This document shows positions 1 through 9,369 of a DNA stretch of 64,000 nt, one piece after another (positions within the stretch are counted from its first letter, which is position 1; every line of letters begins with the position of its first letter). This DNA comes from an uncultured Muribaculaceae bacterium. GTDB taxonomy: Bacteria > Bacteroidota > Bacteroidia > Bacteroidales > Muribaculaceae. A program made the translations under genes and the position numbers. Below the pieces are notes generated by a model. It was given only the letters and a program-made list of their open reading frames with translations, did not search any database and was not told the DNA's origin. The DNA lies in assembly GCA_934675575.1 (NCBI GenBank), contig CAKUQQ010000001.1:62001-126000 (forward strand), read 5' to 3'.

Positions 1-1187
1 CACAACGGCACATCGTAAGGGAGTCTCACCATCATCACAATCGACGACGTGAACGGTATCATTGAGCACCACATGGCCATGGGTCCGTTAGGGTTGTCAA
101 CGCAGGCTATGCCAGCATAAAATGCCACAATCATTATTATCATAACAGGCATCATGAATTGCGATGCGTCGTTGGCTTGGTCAACTGCCGAGCCAAAGCC
201 GGCAAACAGCGAGGCATAAAGCAGGTAGCCGCCCACAAAATATAGCACAAAGCACACCAGTATGGGCAGATAGTTAACACTAAGCACCGACTGCACCAGG
301 CGCGCCAGCTCCTGGTCGTCGCCCAGCGCTCCGCCTCCGGCCATCGTCATGGCGGCTTCACTGCCGCCATCAGCCAGTGCCGACAAGCCAAATGCCGTGC
401 TGCACACTCCGCCAATCACGCCAAGCAGCACAGCCCAAACGGCAAATTGTGTCAAGCCCACAAGCCCCACGCCTATGATTTTGCCCATCATCAGCTGAAA
501 TGGTTTGCAACTGCTCACCACCACTTCCACAATGCGGTTCGTTTTCTCCTCTATCACGCTGCTCATTATCATGGAGCCATAGCTCAACACAAACATATAG
601 GTGAGAAGTGCCAGAATGAACCCGACGGCAGTGGCAACTTCGGCGCTCGACATCAGCTCTCCTCCGTCGTCGCTCCACTTCACGCCATTCACGCTCACAT
701 CTATGCTCGACTCGTCTATCATTTTTTGCAGACCAGGCACACCATACGAAGCCACCTTGGCGGCTGTTAGTGTGTCGCTCAAGCAGCCCTCTATGTGGTT
801 TGTGAGAGCCGGGCTAAGGGTGTTCTCGCTATACACCGTCACCTTGGCCTTGTCCATCACATCGCGCGGTATCACCACCACAGCCGCCAAATTCCCGTTT
901 GCCTTGTCATAGAACTCGCGCGGGTTGGTTTTGCCGGCGGCATTTGCGGCAAGAGGCACAAAGTGATAATTGGCGTCATCAGATATTGCCTTGGCAAACC
1001 GGCCGGTCTCGTCGATTACAGCCACATTTTCCACGCTACCATTGTCCTCATTGAAATATGCCAACGCCACAGGCAGTGCTCCGCACCCCACCATCAGCAG
1101 CGGCACAAGCAGGGTCATCACCAGGAATGACTTGCGCCCCACTATCGACATGTATTCTCGTTGTATAATCAGTCCAAGTTTCTTCAT
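1..1187 (-). CDS. ABC-2 type transporter permease (NatB-like), partial at the window edge
   Basis: This is the membrane subunit of an ABC exporter. It is cut by the left window edge, so the C-terminus is missing. Reading the minus strand from the ATG at 1187 gives a start MKKLGLIIQREYMSIVGRK followed by a hydrophobic segment. Next comes a long extracytoplasmic domain containing VAVIDETG, then several membrane segments, including one near VEEKTNRIVEVVVSS. The last visible residues (IPFTSSIVMMVRLP) match the end of the ABC2_membrane_3 / NatB family. The start codon overlaps the stop of the upstream ATPase by 4 bases (ATGA), which implies translational coupling. Known family members export Na+, peptides or antibiotics. 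The substrate here cannot be read from the sequence. Confidence 0.88.
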   Translation of the reverse strand, partial: MKKLGLIIQREYMSIVGRKSFLVMTLLVPLLMVGCGALPVALAYFNEDNGSVENVAVIDETGRFAKAISDDANYHFVPLAANAAGKTNPREFYDKANGNLAAVVVIPRDVMDKAKVTVYSENTLSPALTNHIEGCLSDTLTAAKVASYGVPGLQKMIDESSIDVSVNGVKWSDDGGELMSSAEVATAVGFILALLTYMFVLSYGSMIMSSVIEEKTNRIVEVVVSSCKPFQLMMGKIIGVGLVGLTQFAVWAVLLGVIGGVCSTAFGLSALADGGSEAAMTMAGGGALGDDQELARLVQSVLSVNYLPILVCFVLYFVGGYLLYASLFAGFGSAVDQANDASQFMMPVMIIMIVAFYAGIACVDNPNGPMAMWCSMIPFTSSIVMMVRLPYDVPL

Positions 1188-2104
1188 GCGTTCAAATTTT
1201 TGACGGTTTCAATGAATATTTCGTTCATGCTCGGCAGCAACTCCGAGAAGTGCGCCAAGTGATAGTGGTCGTTAATATAAGCTATGGCATCATGAATTTG
1301 CACACCAGCGTTAAGCCTTATCAGGGTCTCTCCTTTTTGCAGGCGTGCCCTGTCGGGAGCGTCTTGCAGCTCAAACAGACCCTCACATGCGGCAAGGATT
1401 TCGCCTTGAGCCACACCCACCACAAACAGGTTTTTCTTGTATCTGCGCTTTATTTCATCTACATGGCCTTGCAGCACCGCCTTTGAGTGATTGATTAGCG
1501 TTATCTGCTCACACACCTCTTCCACCGACTCCATGTTGTGGGTCGAGAAAATGATTGTTGCTCCGTCGTTTTTCAGATTGATTATTTCGCGCTTCAGCTG
1601 CTCGGCGTTCACAGGGTCGAACCCGGAGAACGGCTCGTCGAATATCAGCAGCTGTGGCCTATGTATGACAGTGGCTATGAACTGCACCTTCTGCTGCATG
1701 CCCTTCGACAGCGTTTCCACCTTGCGGTTTTGCCATTCCGACAGCCCAAAGCGTTCCAGCCACGAGCGCATCTGCTGCTCTGCTATTGCTTTTGGCATGC
1801 CTTTGAGTCGAGCAAGATACACTATCTCCTCACCCACCTTCATTTTCTTGTACAAGCCACGCTCCTCTGGCAGATAACCTATCATGGCTATGTCGTCAGG
1901 GCGCATAATGCGTCCGTCAAACCACACTTCGCCGCTGTCTGGGTTGGTGATTTTGTTTATTATTCTTATCAGGGTGGTTTTACCTGCGCCGTTAGGTCCC
2001 AAAAGTCCGTAAATGCTGCCTTTGGGCACTTCAAGGCTCACGTGGTCGAGAGCCAAATGACCGTCATAAGCCTTGACCACATCTTTAACCTCAATAAAGT
2101 TCAT
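1184..2104 (-). CDS. ABC transporter ATP-binding protein (NatA-like)
   Basis: This is the cytoplasmic ATPase that powers the adjacent permease. From the start MNFIEVKDVVKAYDG the protein is 306 residues. Walker A is GPNGAGKTTL, the signature is LSKGMQQKVQ and Walker B is LLIFDEPFSGFDP, followed by the H-loop STHNM. The C-terminal roughly 80 residues resemble the DUF4162 extension common in NatA/YhaQ ATPases. A longer reading starting at 2170 is possible, but it would begin upstream of the predicted transcription start and adds a non-family N-terminus, so 2104 is preferred. It forms a two-gene operon with the permease. The substrate is unknown. Confidence 0.93.
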   Translation of the reverse strand: MNFIEVKDVVKAYDGHLALDHVSLEVPKGSIYGLLGPNGAGKTTLIRIINKITNPDSGEVWFDGRIMRPDDIAMIGYLPEERGLYKKMKVGEEIVYLARLKGMPKAIAEQQMRSWLERFGLSEWQNRKVETLSKGMQQKVQFIATVIHRPQLLIFDEPFSGFDPVNAEQLKREIINLKNDGATIIFSTHNMESVEEVCEQITLINHSKAVLQGHVDEIKRRYKKNLFVVGVAQGEILAACEGLFELQDAPDRARLQKGETLIRLNAGVQIHDAIAYINDHYHLAHFSELLPSMNEIFIETVKNLNA

Positions 2105-2136
2105 ATAAAAAAATTCAAAATTTGGGGTAATACTCA

Positions 2137-2144
2137 CAAATATA
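2137..2144 (-). promoter_or_regulatory. Predicted -7 promoter element for the ABC operon
   Basis: On the minus strand the bases read TATATTTG, a full match to the Bacteroidota -7 consensus TAnnTTTG. It lies about 33 bases before the ATPase ATG at 2104. No good TTTG -33 box is seen at the usual 19-21 base spacing, so the promoter may be weak or extended differently. Confidence 0.55.
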
Positions 2145-2207
2145 GCAATTTTATAGCACACCACACCCATGCAAAGTTTTAATATTCATCAACATGTTAG
2201 CCCTGCA

Positions 2208-2240
2208 TTTACAAAACATTGAATTATTCTGCTAATTTTG
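2208..2240 (+). promoter_or_regulatory. Predicted promoter for the secreted phosphoesterase gene
   Basis: TTTA at 2208-2211 and TAATTTTG at 2233-2240 are separated by 21 bases, which fits the Bacteroidota TTTG/TAnnTTTG pattern. Transcription would start near 2247, giving a leader of about 26 bases before the ATG at 2273. Confidence 0.6.
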
Positions 2241-2272
2241 CATCAGAATTCAATGTTTAATAAACTTCAACT

Positions 2273-4024
2273 ATGAAAAATCAGTTTCATATTTCCACTA
2301 TGAGCCCTTTGCTTTGGAGCAAGCGCAAAAAGTCACTGTCAAGCAAGGCCTTGATACTATGCTTTATCCTGCTGCTCCAAGCGTCATTTGCCGCTCTGGC
2401 AGCCAACATCTCCGGCAGCATAACCTGCAATGGCAAAGGTCTGCCGGGCGTGGTCGTGTCCGATGGATATGCCTTTGCCACCACAGATGCCCAAGGACAC
2501 TACACCCTCACGTCCGACAAGAAAAATGGCTATGTGTTCTATGTCATACCGTCGGGCTACATGCCCAAAGCCGATGACAGCAGTGACTGGGGCGAACGGC
2601 TGTTTGGCGGCTTCTGGCAACCGCTCATTGCCCACGAAGACAAGCCCAGCGACGAAACACATGATTTTGTGCTGCAAAAAGAGAAAAATGACAAGCACAT
2701 CATGGTGTTTGAAGCCGACCCCCAGTTGGCCAACAGAAAAGACACCAGAGACATGGCGCAATATGAACGGCTATTTTTGCCACGCATAAAGCAAGAGGCC
2801 AAGAAAGCCGGCCGAACGCCCATCTATTCCACCGTGCTTGGCGATTTGTCGTGGGATTGTTTCTGGTACCGCCGAAACTTCTCAATAGCCGACTACAAGA
2901 ACTACATCGCTAAAAATCATCAATACTACAGCATGCGCCACTTCTGCGTGACCGGCAACCACGACAACAACCCCTCCATTCATCACTCCGATTCCACCGA
3001 TTTTCTCGCTTCGGCCTCTTTCAGGCAAGCCGTAGGACCAAACTACTACTCCTACAACATAGGGCAAGTGCACTATGTGGTGCTCGACGACATCATCTAT
3101 GAAAATCGCCCAAGCAAGTCAGGCAAATATGACAAGGGCGTGGTGGGTATGCGCGACTATGAGGCCGGGCTGACCGATGACCAGTTGGCGTGGCTTGACA
3201 AAGACCTGTCTTATGTCAACCCCAGCACACCGGTGTTTGTCAGCCTGCACATTCCGGTGTGGATTGAAAATGGCAATTTCGAGGTGGTGCCTCGCCTTAA
3301 ATACAACAACTCCACAATGCGCCTATGCCAAGCCTTGCGCAAATTCAAGACAGTACACATCATGTCGGGTCACCGCCATCAGTGCTACAACATGCTGCCA
3401 GAGCAGTTCCCCAACATCATGGAACATTCGCTGGGAGCTGTGGGAGGCAACCTGTGGTCTTCTGGAGCCAAAACCGGCCACCCCACTTGTGCCGACGGCA
3501 CGCCTGGCGGCTATCAGGTATTCACCATCAACGGCAAAAACATATCTTGGCAGCTGCGCACGCTCGAAGGCAGTGGCAACGAGCAAATGCGTGTAATCGA
3601 CGGCAATACGGTCAAGGCGTTTTTCAACACCAACCCCACATGGCAAGCCATAATTAAAACTTATCGTGGCAGACAAGACTTCTCCACCCTGCCCGACAAC
3701 ACGGTGCTCGTCAATGTGTTTAACTACGACAAAGCCTGGAAGGTTCGCATTTTTGAAGATGGGCACGAGCTTCCGGTTAAGCGCATAAGGTGCGAAGACC
3801 CTTATGCCTCCATGAGCTACGACATTCCCATGTTTGCAAAGAAAGGGTCGTATGGCGACGGCAACGCCACCAGGGCCAACACCCACATGTTTAGTGCTGT
3901 GGCGAGCAAGCCAAACAGCAAGATAACAGTGAAAGTGACCGACCGTTTTGGCCGCACATACAGCAGCACCAAGCAGCTGCCCATAGCCTGCACCATCGAG
4001 GCACTTGCGCCGTCTGGCAAGTGA
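2273..4024 (+). CDS. Secreted calcineurin-like phosphoesterase with N- and C-terminal accessory domains
   Basis: The 583-residue protein has a hydrophobic export signal at about residues 25-44 (ending ALAA). It is followed by a carboxypeptidase-regulatory-like beta-sandwich (about 45-120, GLPGVVVSDGYAFATTDAQG). The metallophosphatase core shows EADPQ (147-151), GDLSWD (190-195), GNHD (228-231) and SGHRHQ (around 365). The first metal motif is DPQ rather than DxH, as is common in this Bacteroidota family. A C-terminal beta domain completes the MetallophosN-Metallophos-MetallophosC layout. Residue 10 (MSPLLW) is an alternative start. It is probably periplasmic or exported and hydrolyses a phosphodiester or phosphomonoester, but the substrate is not apparent. 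It is monocistronic, with its own promoter and a downstream hairpin. Confidence 0.9.
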   Translation: MKNQFHISTMSPLLWSKRKKSLSSKALILCFILLLQASFAALAANISGSITCNGKGLPGVVVSDGYAFATTDAQGHYTLTSDKKNGYVFYVIPSGYMPKADDSSDWGERLFGGFWQPLIAHEDKPSDETHDFVLQKEKNDKHIMVFEADPQLANRKDTRDMAQYERLFLPRIKQEAKKAGRTPIYSTVLGDLSWDCFWYRRNFSIADYKNYIAKNHQYYSMRHFCVTGNHDNNPSIHHSDSTDFLASASFRQAVGPNYYSYNIGQVHYVVLDDIIYENRPSKSGKYDKGVVGMRDYEAGLTDDQLAWLDKDLSYVNPSTPVFVSLHIPVWIENGNFEVVPRLKYNNSTMRLCQALRKFKTVHIMSGHRHQCYNMLPEQFPNIMEHSLGAVGGNLWSSGAKTGHPTCADGTPGGYQVFTINGKNISWQLRTLEGSGNEQMRVIDGNTVKAFFNTNPTWQAIIKTYRGRQDFSTLPDNTVLVNVFNYDKAWKVRIFEDGHELPVKRIRCEDPYASMSYDIPMFAKKGSYGDGNATRANTHMFSAVASKPNSKITVKVTDRFGRTYSSTKQLPIACTIEALAPSGK

Positions 4025-4042
4025 AAGCCGACACCGCATGAC

Positions 4043-4086
4043 AAAAAAAGTTGTGCCGCAGCCATTAGTGGTTGCGGCACAGCTTT
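4043..4086. terminator. Bidirectional intrinsic terminator
   Basis: A 13-base-pair stem (4052-4064 with 4069-4081, one G-T wobble) closes a four-base loop. It is flanked by a run of seven A on the left and GCTTTT on the right, so it can end both the phosphoesterase transcript (plus) and the yebC transcript (minus). Confidence 0.8.
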
Positions 4087-4117
4087 TCAATATCCCTTTG
4101 GTGTGCAAACGGCGAGA

Positions 4118-4843
4118 TTACTCCTCGTCTTCGTCTTGCATGTCGGTAAACACGTTTTGCACGTCCTCATCTTCTTCAAGCACCTCGATAAGGGCGTTAA
4201 CTTCCTCACGCTCCTCAGCGCCAAGTGTCTTGTAGGTAGCAGGCTCATACACAAACTCGCTGCTGTTGATTTCAAAGCCATTATCCTCAAGATATTTCTG
4301 AATATCACTGTTGGCCTCAAATGCGCCAGAAATCACCATTTCTTCATCGTCTTGGTCGAAATCCTCAGCACCAAGGTCAATGAGCTCAAGCTCCAACTCC
4401 TCAAGCGTAACGCCGTCTTTTGGCTTCACGTGGAAATAGCACTTGTGCGAGAACATGAACGCCACCGAGCCAGAGTTGCCGAGCGAACCGCCCTTTTTGT
4501 TGAAGTAGTTTCTCAAGTTGGCCACTGTGCGTGTTGTGTTGTCAGTGGCAGTCTCAACCAAAATGGCAATTCCGTGAGGGCCAAATCCCTCATAAATCAC
4601 CTCCTTGTAGTCGCTTGCGTCCTTTTCCGATGCCTTCTTGATGGCACGGTCGATGGTGTCCTTTGGCATGTTGGCGGCCTTGGCATTGGCTATCAACGCA
4701 CGCAGACGCGAGTTGCCCGACAAATCAGAGCCACCTGCCTTAACGGCTATGGTGATTTCCTTGCCTATGCGGGTAAATGTGCGCGACATGTTGCCCCAAC
4801 GTTTCAATTTCCTTGCTTTGCGATATTCAAACGCTCTTCCCAT
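4118..4843 (-). CDS. yebC: YebC/PmpR family protein (TACO1 homologue)
   Basis: The 241-residue protein begins MGRAFEYRKARKLKRWGNM, close to the family start, and carries the hallmark segments NPRLR-like NSRLRALIANAKAANMPKDTI, YEGFGPHGIAILVE and GSVAFMF. YebC proteins were annotated as transcription regulators. More recent work on the family places them at the ribosome, relieving stalls at proline-rich stretches. The C-terminus is unusually acidic (EDEDVQNVFTDMQDEDEE). The gene lies 48 bases downstream of pheT on the same strand and ends before a strong hairpin, so it is probably the last gene of a pheT-yebC transcript. Confidence 0.95.
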   Translation of the reverse strand: MGRAFEYRKARKLKRWGNMSRTFTRIGKEITIAVKAGGSDLSGNSRLRALIANAKAANMPKDTIDRAIKKASEKDASDYKEVIYEGFGPHGIAILVETATDNTTRTVANLRNYFNKKGGSLGNSGSVAFMFSHKCYFHVKPKDGVTLEELELELIDLGAEDFDQDDEEMVISGAFEANSDIQKYLEDNGFEINSSEFVYEPATYKTLGAEEREEVNALIEVLEEDEDVQNVFTDMQDEDEE

Positions 4844-4891
4844 AAATTTCTATTTATAATTTTATGTTTTTGTTTTGTTGTTTTTCTTTGT

Positions 4892-7357
4892 TTAGCGGAG
4901 TTTTGCGCCCACCTGCTTTTCGAGGTTTGTCACAATCTTTTTCATGATTGCCTCAATCTGCTTGTCCTGCATTGTCTTGTTGTCGTCTTGCAGTGTTATT
5001 GATATTGCATACGACTTCTTGCCGGCTTCAAGGTTCTTGCCCTCATACACGTCAAACAGGTTAACGCCTTTCAGATAGTGTTTCTCGCTCTGTGCCACCA
5101 CCTTTTCAATGTCGGCGTATGTCACCGTGCGGTCAACGAGCAGAGCCAAGTCGCGGCGCACTGGCAGCGTCTTTGCCAGGTCGGCATACTTCACGTCTTT
5201 CTTCGCAGCCAGGCGGCACGCTTCAGTCCAGTTTACTTGCGCAAAGCTCACAGGCTGGTCCACATCGTGTTTCTTCAGCAAGTCGCTGTCCACCTCGCCA
5301 ATCACGGCAATCAGCTTGCCACCGCGTGTGGTGTAGGTGAGTGCGGCCTCAAATATCTCGTTGGTCAGCTGCTCCTGCTTCAAGTCGCACACGTCAACGC
5401 CAATTCTTCTCAAGGCGTTTTCCATGTCGGCCTTCAAGTCATACACGCTCATGGCGCGCTCTTTCTCCACCCAGCTTTGCTCGTGGTTCTTGCCTGTGAG
5501 CCACATGCCAAGCACATTGTGCTCGGTGTAGGGGGCAAGTGCCACTTCTGTGTTGTCGGCAGCAGGATTGAACTCATACACATTGCCGAACTCATAGAAT
5601 TTCAAGTTGGCGTTCTTGTGGTTCACGTTGCGCACTATGCTCTCCAAACCGCCAAACAGCAGTGTCTGCCTCATCACGTTGAGGTCAGAGCTAAGTGGGT
5701 TCATCAAGTGTACGCAGTGGTCTTCTGGCAGGCTCTCAAGCCCGGTGTAGTTCGATGCCGCTGTGAGCGAGTTGTTCATTATCTCGTTGAAGCCACGCGA
5801 AGTGAGCTGGTTCGACACAAGCTCTTGCATGTCGTCGCGGAAATCAACCTCTCCGCGGTTCGACAAGCTGCTGTGTACCTCGTTGGTAAATTCCACGTTG
5901 TTGTAGCCATACACGCGCAATATGTCTTCCACCACGTCGCATGGCCGTTGCACATCTACCCTGTAAGTTGGCACCACAAGGTTGAGTTTCTCGTCGTCCT
6001 CAGCCACAATCTGCATTTCAAGGCTCTTGACGATGCTTTTTATCATGTCCTTGCCTATCTCTTTGCCTATCAGGTTGTGCACATAGTCGTAGCGGAGTTC
6101 CACAGGGAAGCCTGGAAAATCGTGTGCCTTAACATCTACTATGTCACCGCAAATCTCGCCTCCGGCAAGCTCTTTCACCATCAGAGCGGCAAGTTTCAAG
6201 TTATATATCGTGTCGTTGGGGTCGATGCCGCGCTCAAATCTGAATGAAGCGTCGGTGTTCAGGCCAAAGCGGCGTGCGCTCTTGCGAATCCAAGTTGGGT
6301 GGAAATAGGCCGACTCGATAAATACGTCGGTGGTTTCGTCTTTCACGCCCGAATCCAAGCCGCCAAACACACCGGCTATGCACATTGGCTCCTCGTCGTT
6401 GCAAATCATCAGGTCACGGTCAGTGAGTGTGCGTTCCACACCGTCGAGTGTCACAAACTTGGTGCCCGGTGTCACGGTCTTCACCACCACATGTCCGCCT
6501 TTAACCTTGTTCAGGTCAAAGCAGTGCAGCGGTTGGCCTGTGCCAAGCAATATATAGTTGGTTATGTCCACTATGTTGTTGATTGGGCGTTGTCCGGCTG
6601 CGCTCAAATAGTCCTTGAGCCATTTCGGACTTTCCTTCACCTTCACGTTGCGTATCGTCACACCACAATAGCGCGGACAAGCCTCGGCGTTCTCCACTGT
6701 CACGCTGATTGCGCCGTCGGGACGGTCGGTCTTGAAGGCATCTACGCTTGGGCGGTGCAGATTGGCTGCCTTGCCGTGGCGTGCCAACCATGCAGCCAAG
6801 TCACGTGCCACACCATAGTGCGAAGCGCCGTCTATGCGGTTTGGTGTCAAATCCACTTCTATCAGCCAGTCGCTCTCCACGCCATAGTATTCGGCTGCAG
6901 GTGTTCCCACCTTGGCATCTTCTGGCAGCACGATTATGCCAGCGTGGTCAGTTCCCACGCCTATCTCGTCCTCGGCGCAAATCATGCCGTATGACTCCAC
7001 GCCGCGCAACTTCGATTTCTTTATAGTGAATTCTTCGTCTCCGTCATATAGTTTTGTGCCCAATGTGGCAACAATCACTTTTTCGCCGGCGGCCACGTTG
7101 GCAGCACCGCACACTATCTGAGCTGGAGCTTCTCCGTTGCCCAAGTCCACTGTGGTCACATGCAGGTGGTCGCTATTGGGGTGCGCTTCACAAGTCAGCA
7201 CCTTGCCCACCACGAGACCTTTCAGACCTCCCTTGATGGTTTCCACCTCTTCAAGGGCGTCAACCTCCAATCCAAGCGAAGTGAGAGCGTCGCTCACTTC
7301 TTGTGGAGTCAGTTCAAAGTCGAGATACTCCTTCAACCATTTATATGAAACATTCAT
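4892..7357 (-). CDS. pheT: Phenylalanine--tRNA ligase beta subunit
   Basis: The 821-residue protein starts MNVSYKWLKEYLDFELTP and has the full PheT layout. An EMAP-type tRNA-binding domain lies at about 40-150 (VVGKVLTCEAHPNSDHLHV). It is followed by the B3/B4 editing domain (about 210-385), the B5 domain, the catalytic-like core (FNEIMNNSLT) and a C-terminal anticodon-binding FDX-ACB domain (PVRRDLALLVDRTVTYADIE). With PheS it charges tRNA-Phe; pheS is not in this window. A -7 element at 7416-7423 suggests it has its own promoter, even though serS lies upstream on the same strand. Its length is normal for Bacteroidota. Confidence 0.98.
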   Translation of the reverse strand: MNVSYKWLKEYLDFELTPQEVSDALTSLGLEVDALEEVETIKGGLKGLVVGKVLTCEAHPNSDHLHVTTVDLGNGEAPAQIVCGAANVAAGEKVIVATLGTKLYDGDEEFTIKKSKLRGVESYGMICAEDEIGVGTDHAGIIVLPEDAKVGTPAAEYYGVESDWLIEVDLTPNRIDGASHYGVARDLAAWLARHGKAANLHRPSVDAFKTDRPDGAISVTVENAEACPRYCGVTIRNVKVKESPKWLKDYLSAAGQRPINNIVDITNYILLGTGQPLHCFDLNKVKGGHVVVKTVTPGTKFVTLDGVERTLTDRDLMICNDEEPMCIAGVFGGLDSGVKDETTDVFIESAYFHPTWIRKSARRFGLNTDASFRFERGIDPNDTIYNLKLAALMVKELAGGEICGDIVDVKAHDFPGFPVELRYDYVHNLIGKEIGKDMIKSIVKSLEMQIVAEDDEKLNLVVPTYRVDVQRPCDVVEDILRVYGYNNVEFTNEVHSSLSNRGEVDFRDDMQELVSNQLTSRGFNEIMNNSLTAASNYTGLESLPEDHCVHLMNPLSSDLNVMRQTLLFGGLESIVRNVNHKNANLKFYEFGNVYEFNPAADNTEVALAPYTEHNVLGMWLTGKNHEQSWVEKERAMSVYDLKADMENALRRIGVDVCDLKQEQLTNEIFEAALTYTTRGGKLIAVIGEVDSDLLKKHDVDQPVSFAQVNWTEACRLAAKKDVKYADLAKTLPVRRDLALLVDRTVTYADIEKVVAQSEKHYLKGVNLFDVYEGKNLEAGKKSYAISITLQDDNKTMQDKQIEAIMKKIVTNLEKQVGAKLR

Positions 7358-7415
7358 AACGTTATGTTTTTTTTGCGCAAAAGCTCTGTCACGAGCCTAA
7401 TTATCTAATATCGTG

Positions 7416-7423
7416 CAAAGTTA
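7416..7423 (-). promoter_or_regulatory. Predicted -7 promoter element for pheT-yebC
   Basis: The minus strand reads TAACTTTG, a perfect TAnnTTTG. A weak TTGG -33 candidate lies about 23 bases further upstream. The predicted transcription start near 7409 leaves a leader of about 50 bases. Confidence 0.5.
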
Positions 7424-7480
7424 TAAAGAAAATTCCACTTACATGCCCAATTTCCCCATTAGATTTCTGCCACAAAACAG

Positions 7481-7511
7481 CTGGGGCCACGCCTTGATGG
7501 CGCAGCCCCAG
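7481..7511 (-). terminator. Hairpin after serS, likely terminator
   Basis: A 7-base-pair GC-rich outer stem (7481-7487 with 7505-7511), a 2x2 internal loop and a 4-base-pair inner stem lie 37 bases past the serS stop. On the minus strand the hairpin is followed by CTGTTTTG. The U-tract is short, so termination may be partial. Confidence 0.55.
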
Positions 7512-7547
7512 TCTTTTCACTGTTATATTTTCACACCGTGTGTGTGC

Positions 7548-8819
7548 TTAGTCGATTATGTCGAAATGCGTGTATGGGCGCAAAGCCTCCGGAATCACTA
7601 TACCCTCTGGTGTTTGGTTGTTCTCAAGCAGAGCGGCCACAATGCGTGGCAATGCCAGAGCCGAGCCATTGAGAGTGTGTACCAAGTGTGGTTTCTTGTC
7701 ATCACCACGATAGCGGCATTTCAAGCGGTTGGCCTGATATGTCTCAAAGTTCGACACAGAGCTAACCTCCAACCAGCGTTTCTGGGCAGCCGACCACACT
7801 TCAAAGTCGAATGTGATGGCAGAAGTGAAGCTCATGTCGCCGCCGCACAGACGCAATATGTGCCAAGGCAACTCAAGTTTTTCGAGCAAGCCTTGCACGT
7901 GATTTTTCATTTCCTCAAGTGCGGCGTATGAGTTCTCCGGCTTCTCAATGCGCACGATTTCCACCTTGTCGAACTGGTGCAGACGGTTCAAGCCGCGCAC
8001 GTCCTTGCCATAAGAGCCGGCCTCGCGACGGAAGCATGCGCTATATGCGCAGCACTTCTTTGGCAACTCCTCCTGCGGAATGATTTCGCCACGGAATATG
8101 TTGGTCACAGGCACCTCTGCCGTAGGAATCAAATAGAAGTTGTCAACCTCGCAGTGATACATCTGGCCTTCCTTGTCGGGCAATTGGCCTGTGCCAAGAC
8201 CCGAAGCCTCGTTCACCACGTATGGTGGCTCTATCTCGGTGTAGCCAGCCTTGCCGGCCTCATCGAGGAAGAACTGAATGAGGGCGCGCTGCAAGCGTGC
8301 TCCCTTGCCAACATACACGGGGAAACCTGCGCCAGTGATTTTCACACCAAGGTCAAAATCTATGATGTTATATTTCTTGGCCAGCTCCCAGTGTGGCAGT
8401 GCATCTTCGGGCAACTTCACATCAGGGCCTCCGGTTTTCTCCACCACGTTGTCAGCAGCGGTCTTTCCCTCAGGCACTCCGGCGTAGGGCACGTTTGGCA
8501 CTGAGAGAAGAATGTTGGTTATCTCGTCTTCTACCTTCTTGAGGTTATCGTCAATCTCCTTGTTTGTTGCTTTAAGAGCAGCCACTTCGTCTTTAACGGC
8601 GGCAGCTTCGTCTTTCTTTCCCTGCTTCATGAGAGCACCTATCTGGGCGGCGAGTTTGTTGAGCTGGGCAGCGTTGTCGTCACGTTGTTTTTGTGCCGAG
8701 CGGCGCTCCTTGTCAAGCTCCACAACACGCATGATTGGCTCGCGGCCGTCAAATTGTTTCACGGCGAGACGGCGAATCACGTCTTCGGGGTTCTCGTTGA
8801 TTAATTGTAATGTAAGCAT
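7548..8819 (-). CDS. serS: Serine--tRNA ligase
   Basis: The 423-residue protein has the N-terminal antiparallel coiled-coil arm (about 1-110; LDKERRSAQKQRDDNAAQLNK). The class II core follows, with motif 2 around CFRREAGSYGKDVRGLNRLHQF and motif 3 near ALPRIVAALLENNQ. The family signature VEVSS-like LEVSSVSNFETYQANRLKCRY is present. It attaches serine to tRNA-Ser (and tRNA-Sec where present). The gene lies 45 bases downstream of the YqeY-like gene, and the two probably share a transcript. Confidence 0.98.
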   Translation of the reverse strand: MLTLQLINENPEDVIRRLAVKQFDGREPIMRVVELDKERRSAQKQRDDNAAQLNKLAAQIGALMKQGKKDEAAAVKDEVAALKATNKEIDDNLKKVEDEITNILLSVPNVPYAGVPEGKTAADNVVEKTGGPDVKLPEDALPHWELAKKYNIIDFDLGVKITGAGFPVYVGKGARLQRALIQFFLDEAGKAGYTEIEPPYVVNEASGLGTGQLPDKEGQMYHCEVDNFYLIPTAEVPVTNIFRGEIIPQEELPKKCCAYSACFRREAGSYGKDVRGLNRLHQFDKVEIVRIEKPENSYAALEEMKNHVQGLLEKLELPWHILRLCGGDMSFTSAITFDFEVWSAAQKRWLEVSSVSNFETYQANRLKCRYRGDDKKPHLVHTLNGSALALPRIVAALLENNQTPEGIVIPEALRPYTHFDIID

Positions 8820-8864
8820 ACTTTATGATTGTGTCATTAAACTTAATTTCGTTGTTTCACTCTT

Positions 8865-9314
8865 TCAGGCGAGCAATTCCTTCACCTTTGCCGAGATTGA
8901 TTTTCCGTCAGCCTTGCCGGCAAGCTGCTTTGTGGCCATGCCCATCACCTTGCCCATGTCTTTCATCGACGTTGCTCCGGTCTTGGCTATTATGTCGCGC
9001 ACAGCGGCCGTCAACTCCTCTGGAGTGAGAGGTTTTGGCAAAAACTCGGCAATCACGCCTGCCTGGAAGCGTTCTTGCTCCGCAAGGTCGTTGCGGTTGT
9101 TTTGGGCAAACAGTTCTGCGGTTTCCACATGCTGCTTGTGCAGGCGCACAAGTGCCTTGATGGCAGCCTCATCGGTCACCTCGCCCTTGCTCTCTGGAGC
9201 GGTTTTGACTATCAGAAAAGCGGCTTTTATAAGTTGCAGCGCTTCCAGACGCTGCTTGTCGCGTGCAAGCATAGCCGATTTGATGCCGGCATTGACAGTT
9301 TCAAATATACTCAT
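8865..9314 (-). CDS. GatB/YqeY domain-containing protein
   Basis: The 149-residue protein starts MSIFETVNAGIKSAMLARDK and covers the whole YqeY domain. It shows the helical GatB tail region with ERFQAGVIAEFLPKPL and MKDMGKVMGMATKQLAGKADG near the C-terminus. The domain is related to the tRNA-binding tail of the amidotransferase GatB. The role of stand-alone YqeY proteins is not established. The gene directly follows ftsZ in many Bacteroidota, as here, with an 88-base gap that holds a -7-like element. Confidence 0.93.
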   Translation of the reverse strand: MSIFETVNAGIKSAMLARDKQRLEALQLIKAAFLIVKTAPESKGEVTDEAAIKALVRLHKQHVETAELFAQNNRNDLAEQERFQAGVIAEFLPKPLTPEELTAAVRDIIAKTGATSMKDMGKVMGMATKQLAGKADGKSISAKVKELLA

Positions 9315-9369
9315 AGTCTTTTCTTTTTTGCCAGATGTTGCTCACGGCTTATTATTTGTTTTTATGCCG

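Noticed and set aside
2105..2170. Longer start for the NatA-like ATPase
   Set aside because: The added residues lie upstream of the predicted transcription start and are not found in the family, whose members start close to MNFIEVKDV.
4434..4449. A second parS-like match (TTCACGTGGAA core) inside yebC
   Set aside because: Only the inner 11 bases fit; four of the outer positions differ from parS, and the stretch is explained by conserved YebC codons (HVKPKD region).
5078..6247. Long open frame antisense to pheT (389 codons)
   Set aside because: It is the complementary shadow of PheT codons in a GC-balanced gene; it is rich in His/Val/Cys with no domain, signal or start context.
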